The notes beneath the pieces are model-generated. The model had not been told where the DNA came from and did no database searches. It saw only the letters and a program-made list of their open reading frames with translations. This document shows positions 10,501 through 22,094 of a stretch of 64,000 bases of DNA, one piece after another. Both the position numbers and the translations under genes were made by a program. The stretch is from assembly GCA_038025085.1 (NCBI GenBank), contig CM076146.1, positions 12,834,001 to 12,898,000 on the forward strand, written 5' to 3'. Source of the DNA: Tetragonia tetragonoides (lineage: Eukaryota; Streptophyta; Magnoliopsida; Caryophyllales; Aizoaceae). Numbering within the stretch: the first letter of the stretch is position 1; each line of letters starts with the position of its first letter.

Positions 10501-12474
10501 AGTAAAGATTTGCTGCCTTTTCTTTAGGGATGGGTGGGGTGGAGGGGGGAACCTATATAACCTCTAATTCTGTGTAAGGCTCATTAGTTATGTTCTTGTT
10601 TTTGTCAGGATTTGAAGGTAGAGATCCCAAGTTAGCTGCTATTGTAACCTTAGCATCTTCCCTTGACTACACAACTTCCAAATCATCCCTCAAAATGCTG
10701 ATACCTCTTGTAAGTGTAAAATCAGTTAATTTGATTTTTCATTTTCTTTCTTGTGCGCTATGAGGTAAAATTTTCTATGTGAGTGTACTTGTACTGATGA
10801 AACTTGTCTCTCAGGCTAATCCTGCGCAGATCCTCAATGTTCCTGCTGTCCCGCTAGGGGCTATGCTATCAGCAGCTTATCCTCTTTCATCAAGTCCCCC
10901 ATACGTTTTGTCTTGGCTGAATAATTTGATATCAGCGGAAGACATGATGCATCCAGAGTTGTTAAAGAAGCTCGTTCTGAACAATTTTTGTAAGTACAAG
11001 CATGTTTTTCTTCTTTTGAAATGAAGCTTGAGTTTGCAACAAGGGAAAACTGATTTTTTGTTGCTGCAGCTCCATGCAAGCTGTGTTACCCCTCTCACAA
11101 ATTGTGGACCAGAGTCATGGTTAAAGTTTGTGAGGGAAGGAGTATTGCCAATGTGGTGCTTCAGCACCACATAGAATTCCCTTGTAACATGCTGTAGTAA
11201 CAACATCTCTATGCTGTTGCAAGACTAAGTTATTAAACGTGGTTTATTTGTGTCAAACTTTTATTAATTAATCCTTTGAATTGTTTGTCTACACTTTTTT
11301 GGTACCTGTGGTTGCATGCATCTATGGTGCACAATTTTTTTTTGTCAGCTGTCCCCTTTTAACCCTTCTGAAAATGATGTGTTTCCATTAGCTTATGTAA
11401 TTTTTTTTCCTCACCAAAATATCTGTAGCTAAGTACCTACTTCTTTGTCAATGATATTATTTTCAGGTACTATACCGGCTAAACTTTTAATACAACTAAC
11501 AACGGCTTTCCGAGAGGGTGGATTACGTAACCGCGATGGTACTTTCTTCTACAAGGATCATCTGCACAGAAGTACTGTCCCAGTGTTAGCACTTGCCGGT
11601 GATCAGGACCTAATTTGCCCTACAGAAGCTGTTTATGGTGTGTATTCACGAGCTGTTCTACTCCCTAGTACCTCTTTCTGTTCTAATGCTTGCTTTGACT
11701 TATGGATCAACTCAAATTAATTTGAATATTCTAAAACAGTTCGGGTTACCTAAGAAGTTTTTGGCCCATAAACACGTTACAACTTGTACACTAGGTCAAT
11801 GTTAGAATGGCAGGTTTAAAGCTTAAACTAAGGGCCCGTTTGCTTGGTAGTGATGGCGATTAAATGTAATGAACCATTATTGAGCAAAGGTAGAGGTGGA
11901 GAAGAAAGGAAGAAGAGGAGAGAGATGGGAAAAGGGTCATTGATCACATCAACCAATGTAATCATGTTTACATTAGCTAAAGTTGAACGATTGTGATTAC
12001 ATTATGTAATAAATAACACTCTTCCAATCTCTCTCATCTCTCTCCTTTCCTTTCCACCTCTAGCTTTATTTAATAAAATGGATAAAAATAGAAATAAAAA
12101 TAAAATGGAGCATTACACTGTAATTACCAGGTAAACGATGCCTAATGAATTCAAGGAGAATGAAGGAGATATGTTTTAGCATATAGAGTACGATTTAATT
12201 TGTTATTTATTGACGGTTTATTCTGTCTCTTTCCATGGAGCAGAAACTGTCAAACTCATTCCCGAGCACTTGGTCACGTATAAGGTGTTTGGACAGCCTG
12301 GTGGTCCACATTATGCTCACTATGATTTGGTCGGAGGAAGATTGGTAAGAATAACTTATGTCCTTAAACAAACTGTTATACTTAGGCACTAGGACATCAC
12401 GCTTATTTCTGTTGTTGCAGGCTGTAGAGCAAGTATATCCCTGTATAGCTGAGTTTCTAAGCCGTTATGATTAG
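4554..12474 (+). CDS. Plant alpha/beta-hydrolase superfamily protein (UCP031088-like)
   Basis: Nine exons join in frame through GT-AG introns: 4554-4835, 4937-5014, 6161-6838, 7116-7218, 10609-10709, 10815-10989, 11467-11637, 12244-12344, 12421-12474 (580 aa). A nucleophile elbow GHSMGG puts the catalytic Ser near residue 367; an Asp in LAGDQD and a His in GPHYAHYD complete a plausible triad. The first 55 residues are rich in Ser/Arg/Phe and nearly free of acidic residues, ending RAFSSDP, which suggests a plastid or mitochondrial transit peptide. From memory the order and motifs match the uncharacterised Arabidopsis family of At1g15060/At1g73750; the substrate is unknown. Exon 3 encodes a long charged helical insertion between the core strands. 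Intron 4 (3.4 kb) carries LINE remnants and intron 7 a PIF-type MITE. The reading frame is intact. Confidence 0.9.
6974..7033. repeat. Three perfect 20-bp tandem repeats in intron 3
   Basis: GCACTAGATCATGATCGTTC occurs three times head to tail at 6974-6993, 6994-7013 and 7014-7033. Each unit contains the palindrome GATCATGATC. It lies in intron 3 of the hydrolase gene, about 80 bp before the next acceptor. Confidence 0.95.
7970..8575 (+). mobile_element. 5'-truncated L1-type LINE remnant (zf-RVT region)
   Basis: A decayed frame reads ICVLCRASNETASHLFVHCQ, the Cys/His zinc-binding domain (zf-RVT) at the C-terminal end of plant L1 ORF2, followed by the usual ending with LW-R and YLASLW blocks. 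The 3' end has the same closing phrase as the other LINEs in this window (ccttgtcctct..., then a short A-rich tail with cttatct). A (GGGGAA)n expansion at about 8262-8296 interrupts it. It lies in intron 4 of the hydrolase gene; the left boundary is approximate. Confidence 0.75.
8853..8975 (+). mobile_element. 123-bp LINE 3'-end insertion with 13-bp target duplication
   Basis: This is only the last part of the LINE family seen elsewhere here: gaggagatttgtaattag, aactccttgtcctc, then tcaataaaaattctcttaatctaaa. It is flanked by the direct repeat GCTATTTTAGCAT at 8840-8852 and 8976-8988, the mark of target-primed reverse transcription with extreme 5' truncation. Confidence 0.75.
11832..12142. 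mobile_element. PIF/Harbinger (Tourist-like) MITE, 311 bp
   Basis: The terminal inverted repeats start GGGCCCGTTTGCTTGG on the left and GGCATCGTTTACCTGG on the right (minus strand). TAA flanks both sides (11829-11831, 12143-12145), the 3-bp TWA duplication expected for PIF/Harbinger. Subterminal GATTACATTGT-type words are shared with the element at 44645 in ELP2, so both belong to one family. It lies in intron 7 of the hydrolase gene. Confidence 0.7.
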
Positions 12475-13865
12475 AGACATTTATTACAAGTTGAGTTTGC
12501 CGGCATTGCCACTTGCACATAGGTGTTCGTTCTGCAACTTCCTAAAGTGTTAATCTTCCCTTGAAGATGCGGGAAGTTTATGTCTTGCTTTGTGAGCTTG
12601 AGCCATGTCCAAGTCAGTTCTTGTTTGTTTCTCGGCGAAGGAAGCTTCTGCTGAGTGAAGACACTTTCCAACCTTGCACTTACAATTAAAGGGACACAAC
12701 GAGGCAGAATCTGGTCAGAATGGTGCCTCTGTATAAGCTTTTCGGTTGCTTGGCACACTAATATGTTAGATTATATTCTGTTACATTTGCTGAATTGCTG
12801 GTCGAAATGGGCAGCATTGCTCTATTTCTTGTGCTGCTGCAAGATGTGTATCATCCCCTCTTTTCTATTTTTTTCCCCTTTGCTGTGTGGTGTAAGGATT
12901 CACAAAGGCCAATGTAGATGGGTTTCAAACCCAGATCCTTGGTACATACTCCCATAGGCTTTATTAGCTAAGCTAGGTGATATCCACATGTAATATTTGG
13001 TTTTTATCTTGTTAAATTGTTGTTTCTTGATGTAAATGATTTTATTTTAGTTGAGTGGTTTGATCTGAAAGAATGGAACGAACTGTTTGTGAGGATTTGG
13101 CACTCCTTTTCTCAAAGGATATGGGCATTGTCCTCATGGGAATGATGTAAAATGGAAAACTGGGAATCTAAAGAGATACATTCATGTAACTTAATCAGTT
13201 TTATGAGGTGGTCTCATGCACAAGACTGCGGAAAAAACTGATACCTGTAAGAAAGAAAATGATACTGAATTATGAAAAAGTGATAGGTGTGGACAAAAAA
13301 GTGATAGTTGTACTTGCCTCATACATAAGGCTTTTTTAAAAGAGAATTGCTCATGGAATGACGGTCTTGGGAACATGCTCTATCTTCTTGAATGATGCTA
13401 GTTGCAGCCTCACCATGAGTATTGAGGAGAGAGAGTGAATTTATTGTAAAAAGTCACAACTTTTGAGAAACTTTCACATATTAGCTTATAACGGCGAGCC
13501 TGCAGCTAGTACGCCTCATCTTTTGATACGTCAAGATAGTAAGACAAAGATAGTAATAACACTGTCAAATGAAAGAAAAATCTTACTGCTGGCAGGGTAA
13601 CAATGTTTGGGAGATGGGCAAACAAAAGAAAGTGTGACCTCATTTTGGGAACATGAAAATATTGAGCCTCCATACTTTCTGGTTGTTTCTGCTTTTATGG
13701 ATAAGACATTGCGATATATGTGTGGGTGATAGATGTTGTCTGGTGCTGTCGACTTGTCAAACTTGCATCTTGCATGATGAATATGTGACTTGATAGTATG
13801 GATTTTATTTTTGTTTTCTTTTGGGGTGTGGATGCGGTGACTGACTAGGCCTCCCTGTTTTAAAG
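12475..13865. other. 3' flank of hydrolase gene
   Basis: Contains the 3' UTR of the hydrolase gene; no AATAAA signal in a convincing place was found. After about 13100 the sequence is unremarkable. Open frames here on both strands lack any recognised domain and are not annotated. Confidence 0.4.
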
Positions 13866-15935
13866 TAGGCCCGTTTCTAAGGGTAGGTCTGGAGGGCGAC
13901 CGGCTAGGGCCCAATTTCAAAAGGGGGCCAAAAACAAAGCAGAGAACCTAATACATATTAAATGATCTGAGTATCTAACACAAATATCACTCTGATTCAC
14001 TGGTTTGTTGTGAGAAGAGTTGTCCCGTGACTTGAGGCTTAATGTAAATCTCTAATTGCTTAACGTAAATTGTTTTTTCCCGCAATACCCCTAATTAGTT
14101 TTACCTCCTTTTTCTCTCCTGCCGCTCTCTCTCTCCACTCCCTTCACTTTTCCCTTCAATTTTTCTCATCGTGAAGAAGCAAATGACGGCCATGTATGGA
14201 CTGCAACTTTCTCACTTCATTTTTCTTATTCTCTTTCCTTTATTAAGCCTAAATGAGTTTTGACATGAATTTAATCTTAATAAATGAGTTTTGACATGAA
14301 TATAATTTGTATTTGATTTGATTTTCAGGGATATAACTGCCTATAAAAAACCAAAAGGAAGGGATTTTCAATACTTCAATTCCAGTTTATAAAGCATGAG
14401 TTTTATTCCTTTGCTAGTTCAACATCACCAAATTGACCATGAATGTGTCAGATGGTGGTACATGGATTTACATACGTTTGGTTTTCTAAATCTTAGGGCG
14501 ACGACTGTCTGGCAGCCACCCGTGTGCCGGCGTCTGTCCTCCCATGTTGCTCTCTCTCATGTGTCTCTCCGTCTCCACCCGCACTCTCTATCTCTCCTCT
14601 AACCGAGTTCCCACCGCTGCCGCCACCCACATGCCGCCGAACACCAATCTCCACCCACCCACTGTCACCACTCAGCCACCCAACCATAAAACCCTAAACA
14701 ATTGAATAAATAACAAAAGTTCAAATCAAATATTAATTCTATTGGTAACCAAGTATTATCATTTTATTTGAGTCAAAATATATTGTCAATCGAAGGTACT
14801 ATTTATGTGATTAAATTTAGATCAAAGAACAAAGAGATTTTGGAGGAAAACAAATAAGAGTATGGAAGTTAAAATGAAAAGGGTATTTCGGGAATTATTG
14901 ACTCAAAAAGATTTACGTTTAGTAATATAGAATTTATGTTAAGCAGTTCCGATAATTTATTTATTTCTTAGCCCCATCTCATTTTGTTTCTTAATGTCTT
15001 TTCCCTTCATTACCCCATTTTCTTTTAATTTCTTTTATTTCTTAATCCCACTCTCGTCATTTTGTTTCAATCCTAATCCCAGCTTCATTTTGTTTCTACT
15101 TGTAAGCATGTGCATGTATTTTTTCCCTTATTTATCAAAAGTTCACAACCACCATCTGTTTTTTTATTTATTTGTTGTCTTCTTCCTTCCTTAATTGGGC
15201 CTTATTTTGTCTCTCTTCAATCAAAATTTTCCATTCCTAATCACAATCTCATTTTGTTCTTTCATTTTTCTTCCATCCAAAAACATGTGTGTATCTTAAT
15301 TCGAACCCCAAACCCTTAACAAGGTAACAACAATATATAAGCTACACTAACCAAATATACTAACTTTAAATTACATTACATACATTACATAGTAATTTAA
15401 TATATACGTGCTAGAAATAACATATAGGAATATATAATTTATGTGAAAGTTGTATGAGACTTGAGGTTGAATAGCTTTTTTTTTTTTTTTTTTTTTGTTG
15501 TTGTTTTTGAGAAAGTTTCGAAAACATTCTAAAAAGAATGAAGTATTGTAATTAAATAAACTTGATGTACAAGGTTTGCTATTGCATACAACTTTAATTG
15601 TGATATTAATACAGAATGATATATATAGATGAACCGCCAAAAAATTTTCATTTAGTTCAAAACAAACAGGGCCTAAAAGAGATGTATCCAGAGTCTTGAT
15701 CGGAAGATTTTCTATCAAAATGCTTTTATTTCATAGGGGTAAAAATAATTTGGCATGAAATGTTTTGAAAAATTTTTTTTAAAAGCAAACTGAGTTAAAT
15801 ATATGTCATTATTACCGCTTATTTTTCTTTACTTTTTTTTTGTGAGGGAGAGGTGGTGAAGCAAAATTATTAATACCTTAAGGGCCCTTAACTTGATTTC
15901 GCTCTAGGGCCTCTAAAATGCCAGGAACGACTCTG
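13866..15935. mobile_element. hAT-like non-autonomous element, 2.07 kb
   Basis: The left end reads TAGGCCCGTTTCTAAGGG and the right end, on the minus strand, CAGAGTCGTTCCTGGCATTT; both continue into GCTAGGGCCC/AGGCCCTAGAG blocks. The flanks TTTTAAAG (13858-13865) and TTTTATAG (15936-15943) match at 7 of 8 bases, in keeping with an aged 8-bp hAT duplication. The interior is AT-rich and T-rich with short spurious frames and no transposase. Confidence 0.5.
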
Positions 15936-16056
15936 TTTTATAGTTGGTTACATTAAGGGGAGGAGGGATGAGCATCCTTGAACCCGGACACTGCTCATGT
16001 CGAGGCAGTCCCCTAGTGACTTGAATGAATGTAATGTTTGCTTTCTCGTTTTTTAA

Positions 16057-16706
16057 GGGTAAATTTCATTGAGGTATACTGAAGTTTGACGAAATTGCAG
16101 AGAGGTATACCCACGTTTAACTAAATACAGTGAGGTATACTCCTGATCACTTTTAGACCACTGACCAAAGTCAAACTATTTTTTGGACATAAATACCCTA
16201 GTATACCTCATTGAAAGTTTTTTTTTAAAAAAAATTATTGTGCAATGATTTTCTACTTTTTTCCTTTTTATTTAATTTTTTTTTTATTTTGAGAGGACTG
16301 CACCAAAATTAATAGATTTTGTGGCTCGATTTAAACAATTCTTTCATCATGCAAAATTGACTCAAGTCTAATCTTGTTTCTGCACCAAAAAAAAGCTATC
16401 ATCTAATGTTATGAGAGTTTGATGCCAATTATATGTCAATTTTGGTAACAAATTTGAGCACGATATGACACAATCAGCAAAAGATATACGAACATGCAGT
16501 GCAAAGTAAGTGATAAATCATTGCACAATAATTTTTTCTATAAACTATCAATGAGGTATACTAGGGGTATTTATGTCCAAAAATTAGTTTGACTTTGGTC
16601 AACGGTCAAAAAGTGGTCAAGAGTATACCTCAGTGTATTTAGTCAAACGTGGGTATAGCTCTCTGCAATTTCGCAAAATCTAAGTATACGTCAATGTAAT
16701 TTACCC
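16057..16706. mobile_element. Long-TIR MULE-type MITE, 650 bp
   Basis: About 170 bp at each end are inverted copies of each other: GGGTAAATTTCATTGAGGTA at the left and its counterpart at the right end (minus strand GGGTAAATTACATTGACGTA). Flanks GTTTTTTAA (16048-16056) and CTTTTTTAA (16707-16715) agree at 8 of 9 bases, which fits the 9-bp target duplication of Mutator-like elements. No coding sequence. The whole could fold into a long hairpin. Confidence 0.75.
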
Positions 16707-16715
16707 CTTTTTTAA

Positions 16716-18562
16716 TTCTTTTTGCCTCTTTAGTGGTTCAACCAATGTCTTTCCTCCAAACTGAAATGAACGGACTTGAACTATTTAATTGGACTTTTGA
16801 ACCATTTAAAATTTGTCCAAACATGGTCCATATTACATTCATTTAAAAGCATGCTTTAAAATCTTTTCAATAACATAATCATCATCATAAATTTGTTTTG
16901 GAATAAAAAGTTATCTTGAATTCTACATGAACTGTAGTGAAGTGAAGTAAAATTAAGCTAATGAGAACAGAGCGATTTTTATCCTCACCGAAGTGGTATC
17001 GATGAAGCTTGTTAATAGTATAACAACCTATGATTCGAGCTCAATGAGATACTGATCAGATTTTGATTTATATTATTTGTTGTTTCCCCCCTCATTTTAG
17101 AAAAGAATACATTAGCAGAGAATCACATAAGACGATCATAATGGTAAGGATGGATGAACGCCTTCAAATGTTATTCAAACACATTTGCGGGAACAACCAA
17201 TTTAAAGCTAATTACCAAATGTCTTCCTAGAAGATGGAAAAGGATGACTTTTGTAGTAAAAAAAATTAAAAATATAGTAAAATGTGTAATAAAGATACTT
17301 TTGTAGTAAAAAGACAGTCACTTATAGTTGTAGTAAAACTTAATCTGCAACGTAGGACAAGAAAATGAATAAGAACATCTTCTGAAAATACATATATTAT
17401 TGCTCCAATGAAAATAGCAGAAACAAATAAAATAACTAAAGCTATTTGATCAGGTTGAGTAGAATTCATGAAGAAGTGGGAGGCAAGTGTTCAACTTTAG
17501 CACCAGCAGCAGAAATGTCTCCTTGAAGTGAAGAAAAATAAATCAAGAGAGCATCACAATGTTATGTTATGGGCATATAGTAAAGCCATAATGCTAGTGG
17601 AGCAGCTAGCAGCCGAAGCCAAAGAACAATTTCTGAGAGCACCTTCGCCATCTTTAATTCTTTTGTCACAGCTGTTTGTCCATTTCAAATGCTATAGATC
17701 ACCAGTAGTAACAGTTATTATCGAAAAATTTTAAGTTTCGAAAAATAACGGATTAAAATATCCTAAATAATGCTATAGATCACTGGTGGTAACAGAGATT
17801 TTTGGTCAGCACTTATAAGAGGGAGATTTTTGAGATGAAAATAATAAAAAAAGAATATAAAAAAAGGAAACTAGAGACACATTTCAGTGTCTCCACTGGT
17901 CTTCTAAAGAGTTATTAAATGAGAAGAAGTCAGTAGTAATACTAATTCTATACTTATAATTAATTTGCATTGATGCAACCAATAATAGTTATTGCATTTT
18001 CCATTAAGGATATAAGAGGAAACACTGTTTCTCTAATTACAAGGTAAAGCTGCATGCATTTCTCCCCTCCCCTCTAGGAAAGATCCTCTGTTCTAGTTTG
18101 TGTGTCATCTCAGTTTTTGAATTTATTTTATTATTAAATTAAAATACATGACAAAATCACATATACTTAGGATGTGATTGAGATAGGGAGTGATACATAT
18201 AATGCGGTAAAGGAATTTACCGTAGACAAGATCCTTGTGAAAAGGACTGGGATAGTGATGAAAAAGGGTATATATGGTCACAAGCTGCTTGTCACTTCTT
18301 GGAAGAACCTCCAAAGTACTGTCTCCTTTGTACCAATCTTGGGTTACATAATCTAAACCATTTCTGCCAAGATCATTTTCCCCCATCCTTTGTTTCTCTG
18401 GTTTTACATGTCTCTGTATTCTTTGTTGGATGTTACAAGCAAAAGCAACAATTCCAATAAAATTTTGTAAGGATCAGAGTTTTATTCCTACTTGGTATGT
18501 TCCCACTTCCAACATTTACTCATATATACTGATTTCTTTCTCATTTTGTTCCCTGTAATGCA
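16716..18562. other. Intergenic sequence and upstream region of Aux/IAA gene
   Basis: No confirmed gene. Around 17260-17720 short frames on the minus strand encode hydrophobic peptides (for example MNSTQPDQIALVILFVSAIF at 17469) and could be a worn gene relic, but no family was recognised. The rest is AT-rich. Confidence 0.35.
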
Positions 18563-18569
18563 TATATAA
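18563..18569 (+). promoter_or_regulatory. Probable TATA box of the Aux/IAA gene
   Basis: TATATAA lies 84 bp before the ATG at 18653 and is followed by a purine-rich stretch and a pyrimidine-rich stretch suited to a leader of about 50-60 nt. Confidence 0.5.
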
Positions 18570-18652
18570 GAAAAGGTCTCAGTACTATTACTTAATTGCA
18601 CATTTTTCTCTTAAGAAAACTGCTCTAGTTGCCGGTGAAAGAGAGATCGAAT

Positions 18653-20167
18653 ATGGACTCGAACATGGGAGGCTTCCTTTTCAATGCTTCAAGTCTTGAA
18701 TCAATGTATCATCAGGTGAAGAACGATGACAGTTTCATTGATCTTGGACTAAGTTTGAAAACACTGCATCCCCAAGCGTGTCACCGTCACACCATTGATC
18801 AAGGTATGCCTCGCTCTTCTTTTTATCTACTACTTCATCTTCTTTGAAACTGATCAAACCATATGCAATACAGTATTATTCTGTAAGTTCTTGCTATGGT
18901 TGTTAACTTACTTTAGGCTGCTTAGGTCTGTTAAAGTACTTCCTGCATGCCCTACAACAGCGTAATATTTAGATTCTTCTTGCTTTCCTCTTTCATCCTG
19001 TTTTCTAATCTTTGTTTTCATGAAACAGATCATGATCTTCCATGAATTGGTAAACATATCTATTATTATAATATGAGCTTCGATATACTAAACACACATC
19101 ATTACTAATAGCTCCCATGAGACATGAAAAGTATCTCAGGCAATAACCATCAGGTGCAATGAACATGTTTCATCATCATGAAGAATTTAGAACCACCATG
19201 TAATTTACTTTGGTGATAGTAATTAGTAACTATATAGCTTTATGTCTGTATACCTATTCTTAGCTAGCTTAGGCACAACCGAACCAGATTTTAGAAGAGT
19301 GTATGCTTCTGCTTATTAGTAAATCCTGTTTTTGTCAGATTGAAAATTTATACATGTTTTAGTTTTCGAGCTGTTTTAGGTAACATTATTCCATCTTTAC
19401 ATATCAATGCAGCTACCGAGAATATGCATTGGGATTCAACCATAGTTCCAGGTGGATACAGTGACCTTATTGAATGGCCATACCTGAATCCAGTTCACAC
19501 TAGAAGTCCTCACACAGGATGCACAAGTATGAACCAACAAGAATGCGGTGAAGATTCAGAGGCGGTCCAAAGCAAAGAGCGATGGACTTATGTGAAAGTT
19601 AATATGGATGGAGTTGTTGTGGGCAGGAAAATTTGCCTTGTTGATCTTGCTGGTTACTTGAACCTCGCTTTTCAACTAGAAGACATGTTTGGTATGTAGG
19701 CTCATGTATTACTTTCAAGATGTATTTACAAGCACAGTTTTCATGTTTCTTAATACATTAAAAAGTGCTATGTAAGTATGTATAATAAGTGATGCTGTTT
19801 ATGTGGCCTTCTAATTACAGGTAGACTGTCAGAATCTGGTTTACGCTTGTTTCAAGCAGGTTCAGAGTTTATTCTGTTTTACAAGGACAGACAGGAGAAC
19901 TGGAGAGCTGTTGGGGATGTACCATGGAATGGAAGTAGGTTTATCCATATATCGTCGTACAACATGCACAATTGGATTATTTGAACTGCTGTTACAGTTG
20001 CCTATGAATCTATGATGTACTGATAGTTTCTTACAGATGTTTTCTTACAGGAATTTTCTGAAATCGTTCCGTGCTTGATTGTAAAAAATTTGTGTGAGTG
20101 CAGGGAGTTTGTAGATTGTGTGAAGCGGATACGGATTGTGCGGAAGAGCAAAGCTTTGATCTCCTAA
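18653..20167 (+). CDS. IAA32/IAA34: Non-canonical Aux/IAA auxin-response repressor
   Basis: Exons 18653-18803, 19413-19691, 19821-19938 and 20104-20167 give 203 aa. The N-terminus (MDSNMGGFLFNASSLES) leads to DLGLSL, the EAR-type domain I that recruits TOPLESS co-repressors. The GWPPV degron of domain II is absent, as in Arabidopsis IAA32/IAA34, whose proteins are not removed by TIR1/AFB. The PB1 domain (III/IV) runs from WTYVKVNMDGVVVGRKICLV to GSEFILFYKDRQENWRAVGD and ends with VKRIRIVRKSKAL. The protein should act in the nucleus by binding ARFs. Oddity: the junction after DVPW contains a tandem ATGGA ATGGA. The strong-looking donor GAA|GTAGGT shifts the frame to an early stop; the donor AGTAG|GTTTAT four bases on, used here, restores it with three extra residues. 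The start is the first in-frame ATG. Confidence 0.88.
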
Positions 20168-20825
20168 GAACTTTGCATAGGACCCTACATTTGTGGTTAA
20201 CCATATTGATGCAGTGATGCTTGAGGTAACTTCACATCGAGCTTGGATGAAGCAAAGGGACGTTAAGATAAGTTTGCACAAAGCAAACAGTAGATGATAA
20301 TATGATATATGTAATCTTACAATCACACTTTCTATTTGCACACTATGCATATCTCATTCTTATAGCTATATCATCTTTTTCTTTTTTTCAAGCTAAGATA
20401 AGGAATTAGGGATCCTTATTATCTCAACGAGGATTCTTAATTCGAATAAAACAGTAGGTACGAAATTCGCCCACAGTTGGGTACCCCTTGAATCCGGAGG
20501 AGTGCCCATTAGCCCGAGCCAAGAGAAGAGTTCAATATTGCTAGAAATAGTAAATCGTTAGTTGTACTTTTTATCACTCACTTTAGTGAGTTTGAATGTG
20601 TCAAAACTATATTTTGTAGTGTTTTTTTTTTAAGGAATATTTTGTAGTGTTAAGTTTCTCCTTTAATTAAAATTGAGTCGTCATCCCTCAAAACAAAAAA
20701 AAAAGATTCGTCATCCTTTTTTTAAGGGTATTTTGTCTAATTAATCATGCACATCAATAATCGACGTTAAAACCAATTCCAATGAAAAAAAATAATGACA
20801 ATTGCTTTGTTTGTCATAGAATACA
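20168..20825. other. 3' flank of Aux/IAA gene
   Basis: Likely 3' UTR followed by intergenic sequence. AATAAA at 20445-20450 is a possible poly(A) signal. Nothing else is recognised. Confidence 0.35.
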
Positions 20826-22092
20826 CTAGGTGGATGCCTGTGAGTATGCCCGTGCGTTGCACGAAATGTGATTTTATAATAAAATTAATATAACGTGATT
20901 ATTAATCTTATCGAAAAATCAAAGTGTAATTGTCACTTATGAAAAACTATTAGTAATATATGGATAAATATTTATATAATCCATTTAATATCATGAATAC
21001 CATATAATAAGATCACTATGACTTTATAGGGCATCTTATCTAATTTAAATTCTTATCATTAATATCAATTAACTATTAATTAACTCATCCCATATGTTAC
21101 ATGATCCAAGAGGTAATAGTTTCAAAGTCTTTCTATGCTTGATGTTGGTACGCCAATGCTCTTATGTTGATATAAGTGTACAACTAACCTTCCAAAGATA
21201 TGATCCTTCTTTTATGGTAAAATCAGATTAAATGTCTAATGTATACATAACTACTTTTCAAAAAATAAAGAAGTTTTAGACATAAACCTTAGAATAGCAA
21301 AACATATTTTAATGCTTGCTTGTTTTTTTTCCAAAGTTATATGCGTTGCGGTAAAAGTATTGCCTTGAAGAACGCAAAAAGTTCAATGTAATTTTAATTA
21401 TGGTCCGGAGGGAGTACATTAATAATTAGAAAGTTGAAAGGAATATAAATTGGAGCCTAAAATAACATGGGGGATCAGTATATTAGGTACAGTTATAAAA
21501 TTATACGTGATAATGATAAAGTTTCCTATTAAAGATTGGACCTAGAATCATTTTAGATTCATCGTTTATTTCTTTATTCTACACATACTCTTTTTATTAT
21601 ATTTTACATTGACATTTCTATTTGAATTTTATAGCTAATATACGTATGTTTTCTCTTATTTTTACATTACAACTCTTTAGTTGTGTCAGCTTGTCAAGAT
21701 AATCACTAATTACCTTTTTAGGTGGACACATGTTATGTTGTAAATCAACAGAACATACTACAAATGAGTCTCATTTTAAAGGATATTTCGTACTCATTCC
21801 AATGGTGTAAGAAATTTAATTTTTTAAGCGGTGAAAGTAAAGTTATATGCTTTTTAAAATCTAATAGTCTACTCTTTAATGATTTAGGAAAATACAACTT
21901 TAGTATATATTCTATATCAAAACCTCTAATTAATAGTGCACTCTTTAACGGTTTAGGAAAGTATAACTTTTGTATATATTCTATACCAAAATATATATTT
22001 CTATTTTTTATTTTTTTATATTAAAATATTTTTAAAATTACTCGCTTACGTGGACGCCTCCAATGCTGTCAGATATGCCTCTAATATATAGA
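20826..22092 (-). mobile_element. Non-autonomous Helitron, copy 1 of a tandem pair
   Basis: Read on the minus strand it starts TCTATATATTAG (22092 down) and ends in CTAG (20829-20826) followed by host T, with a GC-rich GTGCAACGCAC hairpin about 30 nt before the end: the TC...hairpin...CTRR signature of Helitrons inserted between A and T. No Rep/helicase coding sequence is present. It is highly similar along its length to copy 2. Confidence 0.7.
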
Positions 22093-22094
22093 TA

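Noticed and set aside
12890..12960. tRNA-like words (GGTTTCAAACCC) suggesting a SINE
   Set aside because: Only a B-box-like word is present; no A box, tail or target duplication was found.
17266..17734. Small membrane-protein-like frames on the minus strand and a plus-strand frame
   Set aside because: Frames are short, overlap each other, and no family or splice structure could be supported; kept only as a note.
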